Assembly (NCBI GenBank): GCA_025363475.1
Contig: JANYDS010000027.1
Span: 62,001-126,000, forward strand
Length of the DNA: 64,000 bases
From: Terriglobia bacterium
GTDB taxonomy: Bacteria; Acidobacteriota; Terriglobia; Bryobacterales; Bryobacteraceae
Direction of reading: 5' to 3'
This document shows positions 51,060 through 58,982 of this stretch, one piece after another (position 1 is the stretch's first letter; each line of letters starts with the position of its first letter). The notes under the pieces are model-generated. The model searched no databases and was not told where the DNA came from. It saw only the letters and a program-made list of their open reading frames with translations. A program made the position numbers and the translations under genes.

Positions 51060-51836
51060 GTGGTCGATATTCACAGTCACGTGCTGTGGGGAATGGACGA
51101 TGGTTCACCCACACCTGAGGTCAGCCTTGAAATGCTGCGCATGGCTGCGGCATCGGGTACCACGGATATTGTGGGTACGCCACACTCCAACGGCGAGTTT
51201 ACTTTTCAGCCGGATCTGATAACCGAAAGAATTGAATACCTTCGGCAGCACACCAACGGAATTCCGCGCATCCACCGCGGCTGCGACTTTCATTTGAGCT
51301 TCGACAATGTTGTGTCGGCGCTTGAAAATCCGAAAAAATACTCGATCAACGGCGGGCGCTATTTGCTGGTTGAATTCTCGGATTTCAATATCGCCCCATC
51401 GATGGACAACATTCTTGACCAGTTGCTGGGTGTTGATTTGATCCCCATCATCACCCACCCGGAGCGCAATCCCATTCTGCGCAAAGAGGTGGAGAAGATC
51501 TACAAATGGGTTAATATGGGCTGTCTGGTGCAGGTGACTGCGGGGTCTGTGCTGGGCGGGTTCGGCAAAAGTGCACAGGCTACCGCCCGCAAGCTGCTCT
51601 CAAAAGGTGTGGTTCACGTGATCGCCAGCGATGCGCATGACCCGGTACACCGCCATCCCCGTCTGGACGAGGCTTTCGATCTGATTACGACGGAATACGG
51701 CGACGAGACTGCGGATTTGCTGTTTAACGGCAATCCGACCCGCGTGATTCGCGGTGAATATATTTCCGACGCACCTTTGCCGGTGTCAGAACCGAAAAAA
51801 TGGTGGCAATTCTGGTCGGATTCGGGCAGGGGATGA
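51060..51836 (+). CDS. CpsB/YwqE-like PHP-domain tyrosine phosphatase
   Basis: The 258-aa protein from GTG at 51060 has metal ligands of the PHP phosphatases CpsB/YwqE: 'DIHSHVLWGMDDGS' (H-x-H ... D-D-G), 'GTPHSN', 'RGCDFHLS', 'ITHPERN', 'IASDAHD'. This family uses Mn to dephosphorylate the tyrosine kinase that controls capsule or EPS chain length. No partner tyrosine kinase is in the window. It is followed 5 bp later by the zinc-ribbon gene. A C-terminal tail ('PKKWWQFWSDSGRG') is basic/aromatic, perhaps membrane-binding. Confidence 0.85.
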   Translation: MVDIHSHVLWGMDDGSPTPEVSLEMLRMAAASGTTDIVGTPHSNGEFTFQPDLITERIEYLRQHTNGIPRIHRGCDFHLSFDNVVSALENPKKYSINGGRYLLVEFSDFNIAPSMDNILDQLLGVDLIPIITHPERNPILRKEVEKIYKWVNMGCLVQVTAGSVLGGFGKSAQATARKLLSKGVVHVIASDAHDPVHRHPRLDEAFDLITTEYGDETADLLFNGNPTRVIRGEYISDAPLPVSEPKKWWQFWSDSGRG

Positions 51837-51840
51837 GACT

Positions 51841-52155
51841 GTGACGTGTCCCAGATGCAGTGAACCGAAAGCTCACCGTTCGCACAGCAAAGGCTTCAAT
51901 GACTGGATGCAGGGCGTATTGAGACGCACTCCGTACCGCTGCCACGGATGTAAGGTGCGTTTTTACGTTTACAGGCAGGGTGAGACGTCATCCAACCTGC
52001 GGACGCCGGAGGAACGCAGGATCATGAAGATCCGGCGGAAATACAAGTGGCAACAGTCGAAGCGGCAGCTGCTGGCTTATGGCATCTGCGTCATTGTGCT
52101 GGTGGGAGTGCTGTACCTGCTGATGCAGCAGCGCATCCCGGCAGATTCTCAGTAA
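51841..52155 (+). CDS. Small zinc-ribbon membrane protein
   Basis: I start at GTG 51841 (104 aa), 4 nt after the phosphatase stop, because it directly precedes 'TCPRCSEPKAHRSH'. A four-cysteine ribbon (C3-x2-C6 and C34-x2-C37 in 'YRCHGCKVRFYV') is followed by a basic segment and one membrane helix ('LAYGICVIVLVGVLYLLM'). Topology suggests a cytosolic ribbon tethered to the membrane. Function unknown. Tight spacing with the CpsB-like gene suggests a shared transcript. It overlaps the convergent WbaP-like gene by 7 bp. Confidence 0.7.
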   Translation: MTCPRCSEPKAHRSHSKGFNDWMQGVLRRTPYRCHGCKVRFYVYRQGETSSNLRTPEERRIMKIRRKYKWQQSKRQLLAYGICVIVLVGVLYLLMQQRIPADSQ

Positions 52156-53588
52156 GCGCCTTCGCCGGTGAGAACTACTCTTACTGTGCGCATCAGTATG
52201 TACAGATCCAGCCAGAGTGACCAGTTGTTGATGTAGTAGCTGTCGAGTGCCACCTGTACATCCAGATCTCCGTCACTGCGTGCGGAAACCTGCCACATGC
52301 CCGTGAGGCCGGGTCTGACTTTAGTGCGGAGTGATCGAAACTCGCTGTCAAACCGTTCGTTGTGATAAACGGGGAAGGGGCGGGGCCCTACCAGACTCAT
52401 TTCACCTTTGAGGATGTTCCAGAGCTGCGGGATTTCATCCATGCTGGTTTTGCGGAGCAGAAATCCGATACCAGGCAGGATACGGGGATCGTTCTTCAGC
52501 TTGCAGAACTGATCCCACTCCAGCCGTGCCGCCGGGTTGGCGGCGAGATGCTGTTCGAGGGTTTGTTCCGCATCTGTGTACATGGTCCGGAGTTTCAAAA
52601 TGCGGAGCGGCCGGGCCCCTTCTCCTTCGCGCTCCTGCACGAAGAAGGCCCGGCCAGAGTTCGCGATTCTAATCCACACTGCGGCGAGCAGGATGAGTGG
52701 CGAAAGCACGATCAGCAACAGCGATGCGACTACGATATCCACAGTCCGTTTTATCCACCGGTTGACTGGTTTGAGCAGATTATGGCGAATTTCGAGGCCC
52801 AGGATACCGCCGAGGTCGCGCGGTTCGGTCCAGAGGCTGGCAACGCCGAACAAGTCGGGAATAATCACGATATGGGGAAAGACTGAGGACCAGGTTCGCA
52901 GCAGGCGCGTTAGTTGCATCCGCGGCATGCCGGGCATGGCAACGATTGCATATTGGATTTTGTACTTTGCGGCGAGCAGGGTGGCGTCCTCAAGACCGCC
53001 GGCGACAGGGATGCCCTCACAATGTTCCTGTTTGTCAGGATCATCATCGAGACAGATTACTGCGCGGTAGCCGAGGACGCGGTTTGCGGCCAGATTCCGA
53101 ATGACCCGGCGCGCGGTTTCGCCTGCGCCGAGGATCATTACGGGCGCCCCCCACCAGGACCTTCGGCCAAAGAGCATACTGCAAATCCAGCGCGCTGCCG
53201 GTGCTAAAGCCAGGGCAAAGACCCAAGCGAGCAGGAAACCGCCGCGGGAATCAGCCCAGCGGTCTTTCGCCATAAACATGGCGGCCGTGAGCAACAGATA
53301 GACCAGGGTGATACCACGGAAGACCCGGCGAATGTGCTCAACGGCGCCCATGCCGAAACCGGGGTAGAGGTTCTCAAAGGCAAGAATAGTGACGCAGAAA
53401 GCCGGTGCCAGCGCCATTACGGGCTGAAGCGGGGGGATGGCCGGGTTCAGCATCGACCAGGCCCCAAAACCGAGGATGACCGCCAGCGCGGTCGCGATGA
53501 TATCGGCTATGGCGAGAGTCGCAGCCATAAGCCATGGGCGCGATACGCCGCCGACCCTCTGTCCGATTTTAGAGGTGGCTGGAGACAT
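52149..53588 (-). CDS. WbaP-like polyprenyl glycosylphosphotransferase
   Basis: The 479-aa protein has four to five N-terminal membrane helices (about 15-140), a CoA-binding-like Rossmann region ('[18 protein letters not shown]'), and the C-terminal catalytic domain of WbaP/WcaJ enzymes. Motifs there are '[18 protein letters not shown]', '[20 protein letters not shown]', '[20 protein letters not shown]' and '[13 protein letters not shown]', ending '[18 protein letters not shown]'. It transfers a sugar-1-phosphate onto undecaprenyl phosphate to start an exopolysaccharide repeat unit at the inner membrane. It overlaps the following glycosyltransferase gene by 20 bp. Confidence 0.92.
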   Translation of the reverse strand: MSPATSKIGQRVGGVSRPWLMAATLAIADIIATALAVILGFGAWSMLNPAIPPLQPVMALAPAFCVTILAFENLYPGFGMGAVEHIRRVFRGITLVYLLLTAAMFMAKDRWADSRGGFLLAWVFALALAPAARWICSMLFGRRSWWGAPVMILGAGETARRVIRNLAANRVLGYRAVICLDDDPDKQEHCEGIPVAGGLEDATLLAAKYKIQYAIVAMPGMPRMQLTRLLRTWSSVFPHIVIIPDLFGVASLWTEPRDLGGILGLEIRHNLLKPVNRWIKRTVDIVVASLLLIVLSPLILLAAVWIRIANSGRAFFVQEREGEGARPLRILKLRTMYTDAEQTLEQHLAANPAARLEWDQFCKLKNDPRILPGIGFLLRKTSMDEIPQLWNILKGEMSLVGPRPFPVYHNERFDSEFRSLRTKVRPGLTGMWQVSARSDGDLDVQVALDSYYINNWSLWLDLYILMRTVRVVLTGEGAY

Positions 53589-54357
53589 GGTTGGAGAATC
53601 TTTTAACCCTCAGCAATTGGAGTGCAAACAGCACAACGAATCGCGGATTGTCTCTGAGGTAACGCTTCCACAGCCGACGTGGTTCAGTAATGAGCCGGAA
53701 GAACCACTCCATGCCGATTCTCATCATCCAGCGCGGCGCCTGAGGTTTGGTTCCCGCCAGAAAGTCGAACGCAGCTCCCACTCCCAGCATGACTGCCTGA
53801 ACTTTGCCCCGGTGGCTAGCCATCCAGTAGTCCTGTTTCGGCGTGCCCAGCCCGACGAAAAGGATGCGCGCTCCGGAGGCGTTAATGAGTGCCACAGCCC
53901 CCGCATCTTCCACTGACGTGTGCTCGCTGAAGGGCGGAGCGTGCCCGTAAGCGACATGCAAATGAGGGAATCGTTCCGGCAGTACCGTCCGGATCTTTGC
54001 CAGTACGTCGGGTGTGGAACCGTAGAAGCCAACCGGAATGCCTGCATCGGCAGCCATTTGGAGCACAATAAGTGTCAGATCAGGCCCGTAAACCCGGGTT
54101 GCTGAGGGGTAGCCCAGGTGTTTCAGGCCCCAGACCAGAGGCATTCCGTCCGGGGTTACCAAGTCGGCATCATTCGTGATCCGCCGGAAAGCTGCGGAAT
54201 CGTAAGCCTGCATGACGTTGTACACATTGGGAAAGCAGACATAGCGGGAGGCACCCTCGCTTGCCCAGTCAATGATCATGCGGGAGGCTTCGGCGTAGCT
54301 GGTGGGGTCAACTCTCATGCCAAGTATGAAGGGCTGGTTGCCCGGAGCGTTGATCAC
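53569..54357 (-). CDS. WecG/TagA/CpsF family glycosyltransferase
   Basis: The 262-aa protein has the GT26 strings 'RYVCFPNVYNVMQAYDSAAF', 'DADLVTPDGMPLVWGLKHLG', 'VGFYGSTPDVL', 'GLGTPKQDYWM' and 'VGAAFDFLAGTKPQAPRWM', all typical of WecG/TagA enzymes. It adds the second sugar to a lipid-linked intermediate. C-terminal 'RYLRDNPRFVVLFALQLL' is probably membrane-associating. It lies between WbaP-like and GT4 genes with overlaps on both sides, so the three are co-translated. Confidence 0.9.
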   Translation of the reverse strand: MINAPGNQPFILGMRVDPTSYAEASRMIIDWASEGASRYVCFPNVYNVMQAYDSAAFRRITNDADLVTPDGMPLVWGLKHLGYPSATRVYGPDLTLIVLQMAADAGIPVGFYGSTPDVLAKIRTVLPERFPHLHVAYGHAPPFSEHTSVEDAGAVALINASGARILFVGLGTPKQDYWMASHRGKVQAVMLGVGAAFDFLAGTKPQAPRWMMRIGMEWFFRLITEPRRLWKRYLRDNPRFVVLFALQLLRVKRFSNHVSSHL

Positions 54358-55523
54358 GCCGGGGCCTTTAGGGCGCGCTGGTAGGCAGCCATGATGATTT
54401 GATAACCGCGTTCGGGCGTGTAGCGAGCCTCATAGCCGTCACGTGCGGCGGCTCGCATTAACGTGATGCCAGCGGGGTCAGAATCAACAGAATCGAGGAC
54501 GCGGGCCAGATCGCGGGGGTCACCGGAATGGAAGTGAAGGCCGGTTTTGTTGTTGGTAACAATTTCGGTTACGGCGCCGAGGTCGGGGCAAATCACGGGA
54601 GTGCCACAGGCAAATGCCTCTGCGGCGGCCCGGCCAAAAGTTTCATAGCACTCTGACGGCACGACGACTGCGCGGGCAGATGCCATCAACCCCATGACAT
54701 CTGTCAGGGGCAGTCGGCCGTCAAACCGAATACGGGGATCATGCAGGGCGGCCTCGCGAACCTCAGCTTCGAGTGGCCCATCTCCGACAATCCGAAATAT
54801 GGCTTTGGGCGAACGCGCAAGAGCGATGGCTTTCAGTAGTGTCCGAATGCCTTTTTCAGGGGAGAGGCGGCCGGCATAAAGAACGTCATCCCCGCCCGGG
54901 CCTGGGCCGCCCGGATCGACAATGAAGTTGGGCTTTACGACGAGCCGGGATTGGGGGAGGCCGCCTTCAATGAATTTCTTTTTGGCAAACTCCGAGAGTA
55001 CGAAAAAGATGGAGACCATGCGCGACCAGGTTCGCAGCAGGCGATGAACGGAGATCATGAGTGCGACGGCGGAGGTTTGCAGGGCACTCCCGCGGTAACA
55101 CTTGTGGGTGATTCCGGGCCAGGGAATGACATGCGAAGTGCAGTCTTCACAGACCTTTCCCTCGCGATAAAAATTAGCGCCAGGGCAGAGAATCCGGTAG
55201 TTATGAAGGGTCTGGACCACCGGTACCCGGCGTCTGCGGGCCGCGTAATAGACCGAGGGCGAGACCAGCGGGAAGAAGTTGTGTACGTCGAGGATGTCCG
55301 GTCTCCAGTCTTCGACGTAGTCACGGATTCGGACATAGGCGTTTTGGGACCAGCTGGCCTGAAGGCCGACCAGGATGGCATTGCGGGAATTGATCCGGGC
55401 GTTGTCGAAAACGACTTGACGGACCTCGTTGCCACGAGCGGCGAGAAGGTTGTCTTCGGCTTCGCGCGATTCATCTTCGCCTCCCCGGAATTTATAACGA
55501 TTGTGGACGGTGAGGATCTTCAC
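54354..55523 (-). CDS. GT4-family glycosyltransferase
   Basis: The 389-aa protein has an N-terminal GT-B part ('HNRYKFRGGEDESREAEDNLL') and the C-terminal GT4 motifs 'YAGRLSPEKGIRTLLKAI', 'RIVGDGPLEAEV' and 'EAFACGTPVICPDLGAVTEIV'. It transfers a sugar from a nucleotide donor to the growing lipid-linked glycan in the cytoplasm. A stretch of cysteines ('CPGANF...CEDCTSHVIPWPGITHKCYRG') resembles the zinc-like loop of some GT4 proteins. It overlaps the WecG-like gene by 4 bp. An open frame upstream (55520-55834) also overlaps it by 4 bp but is dubious. Confidence 0.9.
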   Translation of the reverse strand: MKILTVHNRYKFRGGEDESREAEDNLLAARGNEVRQVVFDNARINSRNAILVGLQASWSQNAYVRIRDYVEDWRPDILDVHNFFPLVSPSVYYAARRRRVPVVQTLHNYRILCPGANFYREGKVCEDCTSHVIPWPGITHKCYRGSALQTSAVALMISVHRLLRTWSRMVSIFFVLSEFAKKKFIEGGLPQSRLVVKPNFIVDPGGPGPGGDDVLYAGRLSPEKGIRTLLKAIALARSPKAIFRIVGDGPLEAEVREAALHDPRIRFDGRLPLTDVMGLMASARAVVVPSECYETFGRAAAEAFACGTPVICPDLGAVTEIVTNNKTGLHFHSGDPRDLARVLDSVDSDPAGITLMRAAARDGYEARYTPERGYQIIMAAYQRALKAPA

Positions 55524-55834
55524 GGGGTGGTGTCAGGCTTGGATTGGAGGGGGGAAAGTCGGGTTGAGTCGGGTTTTTCCCGGGTTTTATCGGGTTTTTC
55601 CTGGGTTTCCTTGGGTTCTCGCCGGGTTCGGTTATCGTCGCAAGTCATTGATTCTATGGACATAGCCGCATTGGGTCTGTGCAATAACTTGTTTTCTTGG
55701 GTTTGGGTTGATTCGGTCAGCAAGGATTGGAACACGCCCACATTGTACGGTGTCCAGTAAGAGTCGGATGCAAGCATTGCTCCTAACTCTCTATTTTTCA
55801 GCCAAAAATATTTCGAGGTGTGACTGGTTCTCAC
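55520..55834 (-). CDS. Doubtful 104-codon open frame carrying the 21-bp repeat
   Basis: This frame ends in an ATGA overlap with the GT4 start, like true junctions in this operon. It has no recognisable domain, is very charged, and its last third is three seven-residue repeats (KETQ, EKPDKTR, EKPDSTR) produced by the DNA repeat at 55561-55628. No Shine-Dalgarno is seen. It may be a chance frame through a regulatory region. The remaining sequence of the 326-bp gap shows nothing else. Confidence 0.2.
   Translation of the reverse strand: MRTSHTSKYFWLKNRELGAMLASDSYWTPYNVGVFQSLLTESTQTQENKLLHRPNAAMSIESMTCDDNRTRREPKETQEKPDKTREKPDSTRLSPLQSKPDTTP
55561..55628. repeat. Three 21-bp units with GGGTT half-sites phased at 10-11 bp
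   Basis: GGGTT starts at 55561, 55571, 55582, 55592, 55603, 55613 and 55624, so spacing alternates 10 and 11 bp. The period matches the DNA helix, so all half-sites face the same side. On the GT4 coding strand this gives phased AACCC with A-tracts, which should bend DNA. It lies 38-105 bp upstream of the GT4 start, in the promoter position for the glycosyltransferase operon. Confidence 0.65.
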
Positions 55835-55849
55835 TGACCTGCATGATCA

Positions 55850-56830
55850 TCAATCCCTGCCGATATTTGTTTGAGCTACAGCCCGAACTTTGCGATACCA
55901 CTCGCAGGTGTCGGATACTCCTGCTTCGAGCGAAATCGAAGAACGCCACCCGAGCCGGGCGAGTTTGCCGACATCCAGAAGCTTGCGAGGCGTGCCGTCG
56001 GGCCGGGTGGAATCAAAGACGACGTTCCCTTCAAACCCGGTAACACGGCGGACAATATCCACCAGTTCCCGAATGGAAACGTCGACGCCGGTGCCGACGT
56101 TGACGATGTCGGGGTCGTTGTAGTGACGCATCAGGAAAACAGCAGCGTCGGCCAAGTCATCCACGTGCAGAAATTCCCGGAGGGCAGTGCCGGTTCCCCA
56201 GACGGTGACTTCGGGCGCGAGCGCATCCCGGGCCTCCGCAAATTTACGCAGCAGCGCGGGGAGCACATGCGAGTTCTGCAGGTCGAAGTTATCGCCCGGT
56301 CCGTAAAGGTTGGTCGGCATTGCGCTGATGGCATTGAAACCATATTGCAGCCGATATGCCTGGGCCAGTTTGATGCCCGCAATCTTGGCCACCGCATACC
56401 ATTCATTGGTGGTTTCGAGCGCACTGGTCAGCAGGCTCGCTTCCTGGATTGGCTGAGGGGCGAATTTAGGATAGACGCATGAAGAACCGAGGAACAGAAG
56501 TTTTGCCGCACCGTACTTCCAGGCGGCATGGATGACATTGGTCTGGATGGCGAGATTATCGTAGATGAACTCGGCCGGGTAAGTGCTGTTGGCGAGAATG
56601 CCGCCGACCTTTGCTGCCGCAAGAAACACAAATTCGGGGCGCTCCTGTTGGAAGAATGAGTCCACAGCCTGCTGGTTTCTGAGGTCCACTTCGGCGTGGG
56701 TGCGGAGGATCAGACTGGTCAAACCCTCTGTAGCGAGACGGCGGCAAATGGCTGAGCCGACGAGGCCGCGGTGTCCAGCCACGAATATGCGGCTGGACTG
56801 GTGCATTCCCTGATCACCTGACTGCGGCAT
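55850..56830 (-). CDS. fcl: GDP-L-fucose synthase
   Basis: The 326-aa short-chain-dehydrogenase-type protein has 'FVAGHRGLVGSAI' (NADP-binding GxxGxxG), 'SSCVYPKFAPQPI', catalytic Y-A-V-A-K in 'NEWYAVAKIAGIK' and 'NLYGPGDNFD'. It epimerises and reduces GDP-4-keto-6-deoxy-mannose to GDP-L-fucose. The start codon follows the Gmd stop by 1 nt (TAG-C-ATG), so translation is coupled. The sugar is probably used by the glycosyltransferases of this locus. Confidence 0.94.
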   Translation of the reverse strand: MPQSGDQGMHQSSRIFVAGHRGLVGSAICRRLATEGLTSLILRTHAEVDLRNQQAVDSFFQQERPEFVFLAAAKVGGILANSTYPAEFIYDNLAIQTNVIHAAWKYGAAKLLFLGSSCVYPKFAPQPIQEASLLTSALETTNEWYAVAKIAGIKLAQAYRLQYGFNAISAMPTNLYGPGDNFDLQNSHVLPALLRKFAEARDALAPEVTVWGTGTALREFLHVDDLADAAVFLMRHYNDPDIVNVGTGVDVSIRELVDIVRRVTGFEGNVVFDSTRPDGTPRKLLDVGKLARLGWRSSISLEAGVSDTCEWYRKVRAVAQTNIGRD

Positions 56831-56831
56831 G

Positions 56832-57869
56832 CTAGCGGCCCCTTCCCGCTATGGTGTGCCCAGCCTTGATCAGGGTGTTTTCCTGCCGTGCCAGTTCCAG
56901 ATCACTATCCATCATGAGCTGCACCAGCTGTTTGAAACCGACTTTTGGTGCCCAGCCGAGCTCAGTGCGGGCTTTATCCGCATCGCCCAGAAGGTAATCG
57001 ACCTCGGTGGGTCTGAAGTAACGCGGGTCGATCTCAACATGCTTTTCCCAGTTCAGGCCGCAATGTTCGGCAGCGGTATCGAGAAACTCCCGGACGGAGT
57101 GGGATTCCCCCGTGGCGATTACATAATCGCCGGCGGTTTCCTGGGCGAGCATGAGCCACATTGCTTCCACATAGTCGGCGGCATGACCCCAATCGCGTTT
57201 GGAATCGAGATTCCCCAAAAACAATTTTTCCTGGAGTCCGAGTTTGATACGAGCGAGGGCGCGGGTTATTTTTCGGGTGACAAAGGTTTCGCCTCTGCGC
57301 GGCGACTCATGGTTGAAGAGAATGCCGTTGCAGATAAAGAGGCCGTAAGCCTCACGGTAATTCACGGCATACCAGTGGGCTGCCACCTTACTGACTGCGT
57401 AGGGGCTGCGCGGATAGAATGCGGTGTTCTCATTCTGCGGGGGGGAGGCGGCTCCGAACATTTCCGAAGAACCGGCCTGATAGATGCGGACTTGTTTGCC
57501 GGAAACCGAGATGTGGTCTCTCACGGCCTCAAGCAGCCTCAGAGTACCGGTGGCGACGGCGTCGGCGGTATATTCGGGCTGATCGAAGCTCACTCTGACG
57601 TGAGATTGTGCGGCGAGGTTATAGATCTCGTCGGGGGAGACCTTTTCGAGTATACGGCGAAGTCCGGTGCCATCTGTCAGGTCGCCATAGTGCAAGTGAA
57701 GGCGGGCGCTGTAGTTATGCGGATCGATGTAGATACCGTCGAGACGGCCAGTATTGAAGCTTGAGGCGCGACGAACGATGCCGTGGACCTGGTAGTTTTT
57801 GGAGAGAAGGAACTCGGCAAGGTAAGATCCGTCCTGGCCGGTGATTCCTGTGATTAGTGCACATTTCAT
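56832..57869 (-). CDS. gmd: GDP-mannose 4,6-dehydratase
   Basis: The 345-aa protein opens with '[18 protein letters not shown]', has '[20 protein letters not shown]', the catalytic '[14 protein letters not shown]' (Y-x3-K) and '[16 protein letters not shown]', all standard for Gmd. It dehydrates GDP-D-mannose to GDP-4-keto-6-deoxymannose, the substrate of Fcl encoded 1 nt downstream. It is cytoplasmic and NADP-dependent. Confidence 0.95.
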   Translation of the reverse strand: MKCALITGITGQDGSYLAEFLLSKNYQVHGIVRRASSFNTGRLDGIYIDPHNYSARLHLHYGDLTDGTGLRRILEKVSPDEIYNLAAQSHVRVSFDQPEYTADAVATGTLRLLEAVRDHISVSGKQVRIYQAGSSEMFGAASPPQNENTAFYPRSPYAVSKVAAHWYAVNYREAYGLFICNGILFNHESPRRGETFVTRKITRALARIKLGLQEKLFLGNLDSKRDWGHAADYVEAMWLMLAQETAGDYVIATGESHSVREFLDTAAEHCGLNWEKHVEIDPRYFRPTEVDYLLGDADKARTELGWAPKVGFKQLVQLMMDSDLELARQENTLIKAGHTIAGRGR

Positions 57870-57923
57870 AGGTTTTGGGAATTACTCTTCACTGGCTCAT
57901 TGCCGGGGCGCGGGTTCGTCACA

Positions 57924-58409
57924 TTAACCGCCTGGCCCCAGCCGCCAAAATTCTTTGAGCGCCGCAAAACTCCGGGCGACCAGGCGGCCCTTTGATGTAA
58001 CTCGATATCTGTCTTGCTCTTCAATGAGGTAGCCGTTGCTCACCATTGTCTTAAGCCGCCCTGCGACAATCGCATCTGAGGCGAAATGCTGTCTCAATTC
58101 GGTTATGCGCAAGGATTGCCCGACCGCGTCTCTCAGCAGTATCAAGGTCTGTATGGAGAGGGAGGCGACCGTGATGTAGTAAAACGGCATATAAAGAATG
58201 AAGAGGCAGGCCATTGCGACGAGCCCATACATGGCTGGAATCGCCCCGCGTGTCACTTGGATCGTGACAGCGTGACCGGTGAGGCAACCGAGGAACACGC
58301 GCATAATCAGCGGGAAGGAATTCTGTATATGTTTTCTATGGAACAGGGCGATATGCACGATCAGGAAGAGTACGAACCAGACAACCCCGGAAATCAACCC
58401 TTGAATCAT
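57924..58409 (-). CDS. Membrane-anchored winged-helix protein B
   Basis: The 161-aa protein has three membrane helices (about 4-24, 30-52, 60-84) and a cytosolic winged-helix-like domain (about 95-150) reading 'SLRITELRQHFASDAIVAGRLKTMVSNGYLIEEQDRYRVTSKG' in outline, with the helix-turn-helix and wing strand plainly visible. It overlaps gene A (58406-58957) by 4 bp. I cannot name a family. The similar build of gene A suggests the two work as a pair, perhaps a membrane-bound regulator or dimerisation module for the neighbouring GT-C protein (inference). Confidence 0.72.
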   Translation of the reverse strand: MIQGLISGVVWFVLFLIVHIALFHRKHIQNSFPLIMRVFLGCLTGHAVTIQVTRGAIPAMYGLVAMACLFILYMPFYYITVASLSIQTLILLRDAVGQSLRITELRQHFASDAIVAGRLKTMVSNGYLIEEQDRYRVTSKGRLVARSFAALKEFWRLGPGG

Positions 58410-58957
58410 TCCCGGTGCGGGCCTGTCGCCTCAACCCTGATGAAATTGCGAAGCCAGGAAAAGCGCGCTGCTACCTGCAGTCCCTCAGGAGTAGCTGTCA
58501 CCCGGTCGTCTTCGATTTCCACAAGTTTTAGTTCGACGAGGTCGTCAATTCTTTTCTGGTACATCCAGTTGATGCCTTTGCCATCGCTGTAGGACTGAAT
58601 TACGTCGGTTACTGTCATGCCGTCAACATGCGACTGCGAAATGTCGATTGCGATTCGCAGGGAAAACCCACGGTCCGCGAGATTGTAGAGCTGTAACACC
58701 CCGCCCAGGAAGGAACTGGAGTACAAGAACACGAGCAGGGCCAGTTCAACCTCAGGATTTTCCACGAGCGCTGGCGGGATAAAGCCGAGATCTGGTGGGG
58801 TTAAAAGATGAAGGGTAACGAGTATTGGCAGAGTACCCAGAAACAGGAGAGTCATGAGGCGGGCCCGCTTTGCGCCGGAAGCAGCCAGTCGGAATGCAAC
58901 AGTGACGAGGGCGAGATAGACCAGGCACATCGCGGAAGCCAGAAAGATGGCTTTCAT
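58406..58957 (-). CDS. Membrane-anchored winged-helix protein A
   Basis: From the ATG at 58957 the product has 183 aa, with three to four membrane helices (about 2-25, 32-52, 72-92) and a C-terminal winged-helix-like domain ('MTVTDVIQSYSDGKGINWMY', 'RIDDLVELKLVEIEDDRVTA'). An upstream in-frame ATG (59023) would overlap the GT-C gene and lacks a hydrophobic start, so I prefer 58957. Its pair, protein B, is directly downstream with an ATGA overlap. Both lie between the GT-C-like gene and gmd. DNA binding is possible but unproven; such domains also mediate protein contacts. Confidence 0.72.
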   Translation of the reverse strand: MKAIFLASAMCLVYLALVTVAFRLAASGAKRARLMTLLFLGTLPILVTLHLLTPPDLGFIPPALVENPEVELALLVFLYSSSFLGGVLQLYNLADRGFSLRIAIDISQSHVDGMTVTDVIQSYSDGKGINWMYQKRIDDLVELKLVEIEDDRVTATPEGLQVAARFSWLRNFIRVEATGPHRE

Positions 58958-58982
58958 GACCTGCGCTCTCTGGTGCTTGAAT

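Noticed and set aside
55561-55628. Possible CRISPR array at the GGGTT repeats
   Set aside because: Repeat units are contiguous and lack spacers; the period is that of the DNA helix.
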